A DNA stretch of 40,360 bases, from NCBI GenBank assembly GCA_017414715.1, contig JAFQKV010000003.1, positions 1 through 40,360 of the forward strand, read 5' to 3'. This DNA comes from Clostridia bacterium. Lineage in GTDB: Bacteria > Bacillota > Clostridia > Oscillospirales > QAMX01. Under the pieces are notes generated by a model, which did not search any database, was not told where the DNA came from, and was given only the letters and a program-made list of their open reading frames with translations. Position 1 is the stretch's first letter, and each line of letters begins with the position of its first letter. Below are positions 16,066-24,043 of the stretch, in pieces. Made by a program: the position numbers and the translations under genes.

Positions 16066-16113
16066 TCCCAAAAAGCAATGACGCGGTGCGCCAACCGATG
16101 TGCGCACCGCGTC
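16066..16113 (-). terminator. Terminator between the GH2 and propeller genes
   Basis: A perfect 12-bp stem (16080-16091 with 16102-16113), followed on the minus strand by ATTGCTTTTT. It may only attenuate transcription into the propeller gene. Confidence 0.75.
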
Positions 16114-16135
16114 CCGTTTTCGGAATTTATACGCG

Positions 16136-17842
16136 TTATTCCTCCATGGCCGCCCTGCGGCTGAGGATGGCGTGCATGACCGCGGGATCGAATTTTGCCC
16201 GGCGGTCGTAGGTGTAAAGTCCGTTCTGCTCCTGCTCCACGTCGGTGAGCTGGGTGTAGCACAGGGCGGAAATGGCGGGGTTGTCCAGCAGGGCATCGGT
16301 CAGGCCGCGGAAGCGCTCGATGCACTCTTCCCGGCTCTGCACGCGTTTTCCGTAGCCCCAGCCGCTCTGGTCGGTGTCGCTCCACCAGATTCCGCCGTAT
16401 TCGCTGACAAAGGTGGGGATCTGCGGCTCGCGGCAGCGGTGGATACGTATCGCCTCACCCTGCCTGAGGGGCTCGTAGGTGGCGCGGAAGATCTCCGGAT
16501 CCTGCTCGTAGTCATGGCAGTCCATAATGTCCGTCGCGCCGGGCACATGCGTCCAGCCGGAGCCGTCAATAAAGGCACGGGCCGGATCAAAGGCGTGGGT
16601 CATATCGTAAAGCATCTTTACAAAGAGAGGATCCACGTCTGCCTGCGTCTCATTGAGAGGGCACCAGCCAACAATGGCAGGATGGCTGTAGTCGCGCTGC
16701 AGGATCTCCAGCCACTCGGGCAGGAAGGCCTGCCATGCCTCCGGACGGGAAACGTCCAGCTGCCAGTTGGCGTGCTCACCCCAGACGATGTATCCAAGGC
16801 AGTCACAGTGATAAAGGAATCGCTCCTCAAACACCTTCTCGTGCAGACGTGCGCCGTTAAAGCCCATGGCCTGGGAACGCAGGATATCCGCCCGCAGCTC
16901 TTCGTCGCTCGGCGCGGTGTAAATTCCGTCGGGATAGAAGCCCTGATCGAGTACCAGCCGCTGGAATACAGGTCGACCGTTGAGGATGAGCGTTCCGTTC
17001 TGCCACTTGATGCTTCGCATGCCGAAATAGCTCTCCGCCCGGTCCTCACCGAGGGTAAGGGACAGACTGTAAAGCACAGGATTTCCGATATCCCACAGGG
17101 AGACCTCCGTCAGCGAGAGCTTCAGGCGGATCACATTGCCGGAAACGTTTCCCTCCGCCCGACCGACCTCGCGGCCGGAGAGGGTCGCCGCCGCCGTAAG
17201 GCGCAGGCCCTCGGCACCGCGGCAGCGCGCCTCGATATCGAGACACGCATTGGCCACATCCGGTGTCAGCCGCAGGCTTTCAATATATCCTTCGGGCACA
17301 CATTCCATCCACACCGTCTGCCAGATGCCGGTGGTACGGGTATAGAAGCAGCCGTAGGATGCAAAGCGGTCGCTCTGCTTGCCGGCGGGCTGATTGTGGC
17401 TGCGCAGATCATCCCTTGCCGTCACGGTGAGGATGTTTTCCCCCTCCGTGAGGGCATCGGTTACGTCAAAGGTAAAGGAAACGTAGCCGCCCCGGTGGAT
17501 GCCGACGGAAATACCGTTTACCCAGACCTCGGTTTCGTAATCGCAGGCACCGAAGTGCAGCAGCACACGCTTGCCGGGGGCTTTCCACCCCTCCGGCAAG
17601 GTGACGCGGCGCTTATACCACACCGCCGCCATAAAATCCTTGTAATTCACGTCGGAAAGAGGGCTCTCCGGGCAGAAGGGCACAAGGATCTCTCCCGAAA
17701 GGGTCTCCGCCGCCGCAAGGCCGCGGGCACGGCCGGTGCAGCCATGGTCGATCTCAAATTCCCACTTTCCGTTCAAATTCATCCATTCGCTGCGGACAAG
17801 TCCGGGGCGGGGATATTCGGGGCGGGGGATATCACAGTTCAT
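16136..17842 (-). CDS. GH2 family beta-glycosidase (beta-galactosidase/beta-glucuronidase-like)
   Basis: The 568-residue enzyme has the GH2 order: N-terminal sugar-binding sandwich (about 20-185, with WYKRRVTLPEGW, HFGACDYETEVWVNG and TGIWQTVWME), an immunoglobulin-like domain (about 186-275) and a TIM barrel (from about 280). The acid/base is Glu398 in GWCPLNE and the nucleophile Glu481 in FVSEYGG, both intact. GH2 covers beta-galactosidases, beta-glucuronidases and beta-mannosidases; the motif does not settle which one. At 568 residues it is a short member lacking extra C-terminal domains. There is no signal peptide, so it acts inside the cell. AAGGAG precedes ATG 17842. It starts 24 bases after the GH4 gene. 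Confidence 0.9.
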   Translation of the reverse strand: MNCDIPRPEYPRPGLVRSEWMNLNGKWEFEIDHGCTGRARGLAAAETLSGEILVPFCPESPLSDVNYKDFMAAVWYKRRVTLPEGWKAPGKRVLLHFGACDYETEVWVNGISVGIHRGGYVSFTFDVTDALTEGENILTVTARDDLRSHNQPAGKQSDRFASYGCFYTRTTGIWQTVWMECVPEGYIESLRLTPDVANACLDIEARCRGAEGLRLTAAATLSGREVGRAEGNVSGNVIRLKLSLTEVSLWDIGNPVLYSLSLTLGEDRAESYFGMRSIKWQNGTLILNGRPVFQRLVLDQGFYPDGIYTAPSDEELRADILRSQAMGFNGARLHEKVFEERFLYHCDCLGYIVWGEHANWQLDVSRPEAWQAFLPEWLEILQRDYSHPAIVGWCPLNETQADVDPLFVKMLYDMTHAFDPARAFIDGSGWTHVPGATDIMDCHDYEQDPEIFRATYEPLRQGEAIRIHRCREPQIPTFVSEYGGIWWSDTDQSGWGYGKRVQSREECIERFRGLTDALLDNPAISALCYTQLTDVEQEQNGLYTYDRRAKFDPAVMHAILSRRAAMEE

Positions 17843-17866
17843 GACCGTTCTCCTTAACCGTAAAGC

Positions 17867-19357
17867 TTACTTTTTTGCCTTATCCGCGTTTGCGGCATTG
17901 CGGCGGGCATCCTCGCGGTTCTGTGCCATCTCCTCCACCGTCTTGGTGTGAAGACGGGCAGCGCCCATATATCCCTCTCTCGTGGGGATACGGGGACCGG
18001 CGAGGCGCTCCTTGGCGCGGACGATCTCTTCCTTATACTGGGGCAGCCATTGCTCGCCGGCCACCAGCATCTCATCCACCATCTGGCGGATCTCGGGAGG
18101 ATTGCAGACGGCGCCGGTGAGGGGATCCATCAGCATGGCCTGACGCAGAAGGTTGATATCGCCGTGCACGGCAGCCTCCACGGCAAGGCGCTGCACCCAG
18201 ATGCTCTGGCTGCACACGGCGGCACAGCCGAGGGGCAGATCGCCCACCTGCGGGATATTGATGCCGTTGGCATCCACGTAGCCGGGCACCTCAACGATGC
18301 ACTCATCGGGCAGATTTGTGATGCAGCCGTTGTTCATGACGTTGAAATGACCGCGGTAAAGCCGACCGGTCTCCAGCGCCTCGATGATGTAGGAGCCGTG
18401 CTCCTCGCTGCGCTTCTCGGGAATATACTGCTGGGGAGGTGCGGCCATCCAGTTGGGGAAATCGTACTCAAACCAGTTGCGGCCCTCGTTGCAGACGCGC
18501 AGATATCCGCCCGTCTCGCCGTCGATCCAGGAGGTCTCGGTGTTGATCCAGTTGACCAGATCGTCGGGGCGCTTGCGATACCAGGACACGTACTCGGAGA
18601 GGTGTCCGTTGGACTCGGTGGAATAATAGCCGAAGTTGCGCAGAACGTCGATGCGCACCTTTTCCTTCGCGCTCAGTGCGGGATCATTCTCATAGGCCTC
18701 GAGGATCTTACCGGTCAGATCCTCGCCGTTGTGCTTGACGGAAATATACCAGGTCTGGTGGTTGATACCGGCACAGATGATGTCGACGTCCTTCTTTTCA
18801 AGACCGAGCGCCTTTGCGATCTGATGGTGACCGCCCTGCACACCGTGGCAGAGACCGAGGGTGCGCACACCGCCGTACTTGATGGCGGCCCAGGTCATCA
18901 TGGCATTGGGGTTTGCATAGTTAAGAAGCAGGGCATTCGGTTCGGAGACCTCGCGGATGTCCTTGCAGAACTCAAGCATCGCCGCAATACCGCGCTGGCC
19001 GTACATGATACCGCCGGCGCACAGAGTATCACCGACACACTGGTCAACACCGTACTTCAGGGGGATATTGACGTCCGTCTCAAAGCCCTCCAGCATACCG
19101 ATGCGAACGCAGTTGATAATATAACGGGCACCGGTGAGCGCCTCACGGCGGTCCAGGGTGGTGTGGATCTTAATATTGATGCCGTTGGCCTCCAGGTCAC
19201 GCTGGCAAAGCTCGTAGACCATGCGGAGATTTTCCGCATTGATATCCGTAAAGGCCACTTCGATATCATGGAATTCGGGAACGATCATCAAGTCGGAGAA
19301 AAGACGGCGGGTAAAGCCGACACTGCCGGCACCAATGACACAAAGCTTAAAAGACAT
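17867..19357 (-). CDS. GH4 family enzyme, CHGV type (alpha-uronidase candidate)
   Basis: The 496-residue protein is a second GH4 enzyme, only distantly similar to the one at 1226-2551. It has the NAD loop VIGAGSVGFTRR, LNYANPNAM (145-153) and GINHQTW (197-203). The metal-site motif at 170-173 is CHGV. Within GH4, CHGx is associated with alpha-glucuronidases, while CHSV marks alpha-galactosidases, so a glucuronide or galacturonide is the better substrate guess; automatic annotation would probably call it alpha-galactosidase. A C-terminal extension of about 40 charged residues ends in NADKAKK. AAAGGAG lies before ATG 19357. It sits 20 bases after the GH109-like gene. Confidence 0.87.
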   Translation of the reverse strand: MSFKLCVIGAGSVGFTRRLFSDLMIVPEFHDIEVAFTDINAENLRMVYELCQRDLEANGINIKIHTTLDRREALTGARYIINCVRIGMLEGFETDVNIPLKYGVDQCVGDTLCAGGIMYGQRGIAAMLEFCKDIREVSEPNALLLNYANPNAMMTWAAIKYGGVRTLGLCHGVQGGHHQIAKALGLEKKDVDIICAGINHQTWYISVKHNGEDLTGKILEAYENDPALSAKEKVRIDVLRNFGYYSTESNGHLSEYVSWYRKRPDDLVNWINTETSWIDGETGGYLRVCNEGRNWFEYDFPNWMAAPPQQYIPEKRSEEHGSYIIEALETGRLYRGHFNVMNNGCITNLPDECIVEVPGYVDANGINIPQVGDLPLGCAAVCSQSIWVQRLAVEAAVHGDINLLRQAMLMDPLTGAVCNPPEIRQMVDEMLVAGEQWLPQYKEEIVRAKERLAGPRIPTREGYMGAARLHTKTVEEMAQNREDARRNAANADKAKK

Positions 19358-19377
19358 ATCGCATCTCCTTTTATTTT

Positions 19378-20643
19378 TTACAGTTCGGTAATGCCCTCAA
19401 AGGCTTCCTCGCACACCTCGTCGAGGCAGTACTTTCCGCGGACAACGGGACGCGGGGTCAGCCAGCGGCCCTCGGTGAAGTCGGGAATGGCAACGGGCTT
19501 GCCGCCGCAGGCCACAGAATCCTCGGAAAGGGGGGTAATGGCCATCCATGCCGCCGTATCATATACGTCGATGGGCGTATCCGTCTTATCGCGGACAGCC
19601 TCAATGAAGGCGCGCAGCACCAGATAGTCCATGCCGCCGTGGCCGGATTTGACACCGGCGGAGCGGTAGGCCTTCCAGAGGGGATGGCCGTGGGTCTCGT
19701 AATATTCCTTCATGGGTCTCCACTCGTTGGGATCCCAGGAGTCGTTCTGCGGTGTCAGTCCCTCGATGCTGATGGAGAAGTTTGCATCCTCCGATGCAAT
19801 GCCCTTGGTTCCCTGGATGACGTAGTTGCGGGAATAGGGACGGGGCAGGGTGGTGTCGTGGGTCAGGGTGATGGTCTCGCCGTTTGCGCAGGTGATGATG
19901 GTGGTCACCACGTCGCCAAGGGCAAAGGGCTCCCGGGCATTTTCAAATTCCTCGCCACGGTTGTCCAGGATCCAGCGGTTGACACCGCGGGCCTTGGAGG
20001 CGATGGAGACCAGGGACACCATGCGGTTTCCGCGGTTGATATCCAGAGTCTTTGCAATGGGACCGAGGGCATGGGTGGGATAAACGTCGCCGTTGCGGCG
20101 CTTGTAGTTATCCAGACGGTAGTGGTGCCGCTCATGGCCCAGTGCTACCTCGGCACGCAGATCATGGCGATAGCCGCCCTCTGCATGCACGAGCTCACCG
20201 AAGAAGCCCTTGCGGACCAGATTGAAAACAGCCATTTCAAACTCGCCGTAGCAGCAGTTTTCCAGCATCATGCAGGGCATGCCCGTCTCCCGGCTGGTGC
20301 GCACAAGCTCCCAGCACTGCTCAATGCTTGTGGCACCGCCCACCTCGGTGGCGGCGTACATACCTGCCTTCATCGCATCGATGCAGATGGGTGCATGTGC
20401 CTGCCAGGCAGAGGGGGTGATGACTGCATCCGCCTTGACGGTGGCAAACAGCTCCTTATAATCTGCCGAGGTCACCGGTGTGTTTCCCTTCTGCTCCTGC
20501 ACCAGTTTTAACGCACGCTCCACACGGTCAGGCAGAAGGTCGCACAGTGCAACGATTTCCACGTCCTCCATCTGACAAACGTCCTTGAGAAGACCGTATC
20601 CGCGGCCGCCGAGGCCGACAAAAATGATTTTCACCTTTTCCAT
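19378..20643 (-). CDS. Gfo/Idh/MocA-fold protein, GH109-like (alpha-N-acetylgalactosaminidase family)
   Basis: The 421-residue protein has an N-terminal Rossmann domain with FVGLGGRGYG (8-17) and ALCD (32-35). Its second half carries the GH109-type signature: NGDVYPTHALGPIAKTLDINRGNR (described from 184), and PRPYSR. Tyr188, His191 and Tyr270 would correspond to the active-site Tyr and His residues described for the Elizabethkingia GH109 enzyme (from memory), with the same 79-residue gap between the last two. GH109 enzymes use tightly bound NAD+ to hydrolyse alpha-GalNAc glycosides. A plain sugar dehydrogenase remains possible. ATG 20643 has AGGAAGG upstream; the in-frame ATG at 20709 lies in the preceding gene. 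Confidence 0.82.
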   Translation of the reverse strand: MEKVKIIFVGLGGRGYGLLKDVCQMEDVEIVALCDLLPDRVERALKLVQEQKGNTPVTSADYKELFATVKADAVITPSAWQAHAPICIDAMKAGMYAATEVGGATSIEQCWELVRTSRETGMPCMMLENCCYGEFEMAVFNLVRKGFFGELVHAEGGYRHDLRAEVALGHERHHYRLDNYKRRNGDVYPTHALGPIAKTLDINRGNRMVSLVSIASKARGVNRWILDNRGEEFENAREPFALGDVVTTIITCANGETITLTHDTTLPRPYSRNYVIQGTKGIASEDANFSISIEGLTPQNDSWDPNEWRPMKEYYETHGHPLWKAYRSAGVKSGHGGMDYLVLRAFIEAVRDKTDTPIDVYDTAAWMAITPLSEDSVACGGKPVAIPDFTEGRWLTPRPVVRGKYCLDEVCEEAFEGITEL

Positions 20644-20677
20644 TTTGCAAAATACCTTCCTTCCGATATGATTTTCG

Positions 20678-23200
20678 TTATTTTTCCGCACTTTTCCGGG
20701 AAGACGCACCGATCAGGGGCGGCGTGCCCAGATGGGCATTTCCGCAGCTTTTCCAGGCGGCATTCTTCACCGGAACGCCCTCCTGCAGCCAAAGGCCCTC
20801 TCCGGCGGTAACGGTCAGCATCTCCCCGGCGCGCAGATCCCGCTCCGGTACGAGATGAGCCTCCCCGTTTTCCATCCGCTCCCATCGGCAGGCAAAGGGG
20901 CTTCCCTGCACGGTGACCGAAAGCCCGCAGTCGCAGAATCGCTCCGGCAGGCAGATGCGCAGGCTCTCGCCCCGCAGGCTTTCTACCTCCAGCCGCAGGC
21001 TCTCCGATGACAGGGCACAGCGCACCCGGAAGCCGCCCTCGGCATAGAGCTCGAACTGCACGGAATCCTCCGTCCGGACCGCAGGACCGATACGAAGCAC
21101 CCCGTCATAGCTCTGCAGCAGCGCCTCGCACGCCGCATGCGCCACAATGGGCAGAACTTCCATATCAAAATGGCGGAAGCCGTAGGCCTCGCATTGCCCG
21201 GATTCCTTCGTATCGCAGTTTTTTACGTTATGGTAGGAAAGCCGCTCCTGATGCTCCAGCTTTCCGGCGATGAGCTCCGCGCCGAGACCGCAGGGATAGA
21301 CCTGCCAGGTGTTCAGCATCTTTTCCATATGAACCCACAGATCCTCCGCCATGCCCATGCGGGCAAGATAGAGGGGCATAAGACACCAGTACATGCATTT
21401 TTCCGGATCAGGATGCAGGAGAATCTGGTTTGTCATGGCCTTAAAGGCCTCACTTCCCTTATCCTTCAGCCCGAAGATGCCCGCCGGATAGAGCGGAGAC
21501 ATTTCAGTGTCGGGAAATCCGTAGGTGATAAGGGCTGGATCGCCAAAATTCTTGCGCACGGGGACACCGCTGTCATCCCGACCGATGGCAAAAACGCACC
21601 CGTCTCCCTGCACAGGGCGTCCCTTTCCGATGCCCCACTGCAGAATGCCGTCCACGTTTTCATCGGGTTTCATGGGAAGTCGGATAATCTCGGGCAAATG
21701 CGTCGCAACCTCGGTATAGCGCACCTTCTCCTCCCCTTCGGAAAGCCCGGCCAGGGCGTCGAAGAGGGTGCGGATCATAACAAGATCGGTGATGGTATCC
21801 CGGAAGGGCGGTGTCCCCTCATAGGCGGTGGTTCCGCTGATATGCCAGAGACCGTCCTCCTCCCTGTGCAGCATGCCGAGATAGAATTCCGCTGCGCCGC
21901 GCATAACCGGCAGAGCGCATTCCCGCAGGAAGGCATCATCCCCATTATACCGCCAGTGGCGGTACATGGCCATACCCAGCTGGGCACCGGGGGTGCAGTT
22001 ATTGCTGTCGTAATCCGCCCCGCGGCCGTAGCGATCGGTTACATCGTGATAGAAGGCGCCGGTGGTGTTTTTGATTTTCTCTGCATAGGCATAGGCCGCA
22101 GGAAGGCCTGCCCTTCGCATTCTGTAATAGTTTTCTGCCAGTCTTCCGTGGCCGGAGGGCTCCAGCGGCCCGTACATATGCTGCATATTGTAGTGGAAAT
22201 AATAGGCCCAGGGACTGAAATCGTGGCGGAAGCCCCAGATTCCGTTGGTAAAGAGGGGCGGATAAGCGCCGCGGCATTCGCTGTTGGAATAATAGAGGCT
22301 GAGATAATAGCAGTTTTCAACATAATCCTGCGGAATTTTCATATAGGAGGTGTTCCAGAAGCTTCTCCATTCCTCCGCGTGGCGGCGGTGCATGGCGGCA
22401 AAGCCCTCGGCCTCGGCGTCATCCAGCGCCCGGGCGGTATTCTCCCGTGCCTCCTTCGCCGTTTCCCCCAGGGAGACATTCCAGTAAAGGGTAAATTCTC
22501 CCCGTTCGGCCTCTTTGGGACAGATGCGGCCCGTATGGCGGCCGATACGCCGGGTCTGTGCGCCGGGATCCCCGGCGAAGGCCAGCCCGAGACAGAACTT
22601 CGTTCCGTTGAGCTGCTGGCTGATGTAGATACGCCCCTCCGCCGCTTCCGTTTCCGTTCCGCCAAGCCCCGCCTCCGGCAGAGGACGATCCTGGGCATAC
22701 CACCGCCAGAAATTGCGGCTGCCCCAGCGGGAGAGGGTGATCTCCGGTGCCGCGGCGTCCTGCAGGGCGTAGCTGACGTGCATGGCGGTGGTCTTTTTGT
22801 CCGCAGAGGCAAAGCACTCCGCACGCACGTCGGAAAAGACCGTTTCCGCCTGCACGTGCAGAGTGGCATCCGCAAGAGACAGGCGCGTTTCAAATGCCCG
22901 CTGATAGATCATGTCAAAGCAGGGCGCGGGAAAGCGAACGGTCAGCTCACCTGCGTGGCGCAGGCAGGTAAGATCCTCCGTCCGCCCGGAACAGACGCAG
23001 TCCGAATCCCGGGAGGAATCGTCCCAAAGATCGGTCTTGTTGATATGAATGTGGATGGCATCGGCCTCCAGCCAGATCAGCGAGCCTGTATCTCCGTCTC
23101 CCATGGGAATGCCGGCTACAGGATCGTTGATGGGCGAGCCGAAAACCAGATCGTGCCGCGCAATCCGCGCCGCGGTTTTGGGAAATTTCATTTCGTGCAT
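20678..23200 (-). CDS. Six-hairpin glycosidase-like protein (GH95/DUF5703-like)
   Basis: At 840 residues this is the largest gene of the operon. The N-terminus has PVAGIPMGDGDTGSLIWLE followed by INKTDLWDDSS, the pattern of DUF5703 and GH95-type N-terminal beta-sandwiches, in which substrate-lining loops approach an (alpha/alpha)6 barrel. The barrel follows from about residue 290, with NGIWGFRHDFSPW, YDSNNCTPGAQLGMAMYRHWRY and a C-terminal beta domain from about 700. GH95 includes alpha-L-fucosidases and alpha-L-galactosidases, but I cannot identify its catalytic Asn/Asp/Glu set here, so the activity is open. No signal peptide is seen. ATG 23200 follows GGGGAG at nine bases. It lies 34 bases from both neighbours. 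Confidence 0.72.
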   Translation of the reverse strand: MHEMKFPKTAARIARHDLVFGSPINDPVAGIPMGDGDTGSLIWLEADAIHIHINKTDLWDDSSRDSDCVCSGRTEDLTCLRHAGELTVRFPAPCFDMIYQRAFETRLSLADATLHVQAETVFSDVRAECFASADKKTTAMHVSYALQDAAAPEITLSRWGSRNFWRWYAQDRPLPEAGLGGTETEAAEGRIYISQQLNGTKFCLGLAFAGDPGAQTRRIGRHTGRICPKEAERGEFTLYWNVSLGETAKEARENTARALDDAEAEGFAAMHRRHAEEWRSFWNTSYMKIPQDYVENCYYLSLYYSNSECRGAYPPLFTNGIWGFRHDFSPWAYYFHYNMQHMYGPLEPSGHGRLAENYYRMRRAGLPAAYAYAEKIKNTTGAFYHDVTDRYGRGADYDSNNCTPGAQLGMAMYRHWRYNGDDAFLRECALPVMRGAAEFYLGMLHREEDGLWHISGTTAYEGTPPFRDTITDLVMIRTLFDALAGLSEGEEKVRYTEVATHLPEIIRLPMKPDENVDGILQWGIGKGRPVQGDGCVFAIGRDDSGVPVRKNFGDPALITYGFPDTEMSPLYPAGIFGLKDKGSEAFKAMTNQILLHPDPEKCMYWCLMPLYLARMGMAEDLWVHMEKMLNTWQVYPCGLGAELIAGKLEHQERLSYHNVKNCDTKESGQCEAYGFRHFDMEVLPIVAHAACEALLQSYDGVLRIGPAVRTEDSVQFELYAEGGFRVRCALSSESLRLEVESLRGESLRICLPERFCDCGLSVTVQGSPFACRWERMENGEAHLVPERDLRAGEMLTVTAGEGLWLQEGVPVKNAAWKSCGNAHLGTPPLIGASSRKSAEK

Positions 23201-23234
23201 CTCATAGGTCTCCCCGTTTAACGGTTTCGTAGGG

Positions 23235-23918
23235 TTATTTGGGCTCCACGCGGGAGATGAGGGTGTATTCGTCGCTCTTTAAGAGCTCCACCAGCTCCTT
23301 GTCCGTACGGACATCATGCATGGTGAGGATACCGCCGCGGCCCAGCTGGGGCGGACGGTGGCAATCGGAGCCGGAGATGCGGTGCAGTCCCCACACCGCC
23401 GCCCAGGCCTCGGCCATGGCGTTGCGGCGGGGATCGGTGGAGCCGTTGCTGACCTCCACGCCAAAGAGCTTCTTCGGATCGGTGACCTCCATGTCGTTGC
23501 GGAAGGGATGGGCCTGATAGACCAGGGCATCGGAGGGCTTGATCTCCAGAAATTTATCCAGCGTCAGCTCACACAGGCGGGGACTGTCATAGAGGAATTC
23601 CTCCGTCAGGCCGTAAACGAGATAGTCGTTGATCTTGCCGCGGAAACGCAGCTCAATGCCGAGGAAAACAGGGAAGTTTTCCTTCTCTCCCACCGCCTTG
23701 GCCCGGCGGTAGGCCTCCAGGTAAAAGTCAATATACCCCGCGTGGTCGATTTCCTTCAGCTTTTCTGGATACCACTCGTCCAGATAGGGAAAGTAGTGGT
23801 TGGTGATGGCCACGCCGCCGCAGCCGATATCCCGATTCATATAAACCATATCCTCCGGGGAAATGGTCGCAACAATGTCGATATTACCTGTATGTGTGTG
23901 GGTTTCAATACGCATCAT
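23235..23918 (-). CDS. PHP-domain metal-dependent phosphoesterase
   Basis: The 227-residue protein is a single PHP domain. Metal-ligand motifs appear in order: IETHTHTGN (His7, His9), AITNHY, GIELRF, YQAHPFR, EVSNGS and SGSDCHR. PHP proteins hydrolyse phosphate mono- or diesters with two or three metal ions. Here it heads a glycosidase operon, so a sugar phosphate or phosphorylated glycan is a possible target; that is inference from context. ATG 23918 and 23915 are adjacent; GAGGAG lies upstream. A promoter with an overlapping inverted repeat precedes it. Confidence 0.85.
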   Translation of the reverse strand: MMRIETHTHTGNIDIVATISPEDMVYMNRDIGCGGVAITNHYFPYLDEWYPEKLKEIDHAGYIDFYLEAYRRAKAVGEKENFPVFLGIELRFRGKINDYLVYGLTEEFLYDSPRLCELTLDKFLEIKPSDALVYQAHPFRNDMEVTDPKKLFGVEVSNGSTDPRRNAMAEAWAAVWGLHRISGSDCHRPPQLGRGGILTMHDVRTDKELVELLKSDEYTLISRVEPK

Positions 23919-23949
23919 GGTCTTTTTTCTCCTCTGGGATCGTACCGGA

Positions 23950-23991
23950 ATATACTACCTTAAGTATATCGCATCCCCCCCGGAATTGCAA
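23950..23991 (-). promoter_or_regulatory. Promoter and overlapping operator-like repeat of the glycan operon
   Basis: On the minus strand TTGCAA (23986-23991) and TATACT (23963-23968) are 17 bases apart. The perfect repeat ATATACT-N6-AGTATAT (23950-23969) covers the -10 box and the start region, as expected for a repressor site. No cognate regulator gene lies in the window. Confidence 0.7.
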
Positions 23992-24005
23992 CAGAAATCA
24001 CATGC

Positions 24006-24032
24006 AAAAAGAGAGCCTTTCGGCTCTCTTTT
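24006..24032 (-). terminator. Terminator after the acyl-CoA synthetase gene
   Basis: AAAAGAGAGCC and GGCTCTCTTTT pair around a TTTC loop. It ends the minus-strand unit beginning at the T-box and separates it from the glycan operon promoter. Confidence 0.85.
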
Positions 24033-24043
24033 CGGTCCTGTGA

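Noticed and set aside
14658..16385. The longer 575-residue version of the propeller protein.
   Set aside because: The first 128 residues run through a terminator hairpin and the end of GH2 in another frame; ATG 16001 has the ribosome site and the family start.
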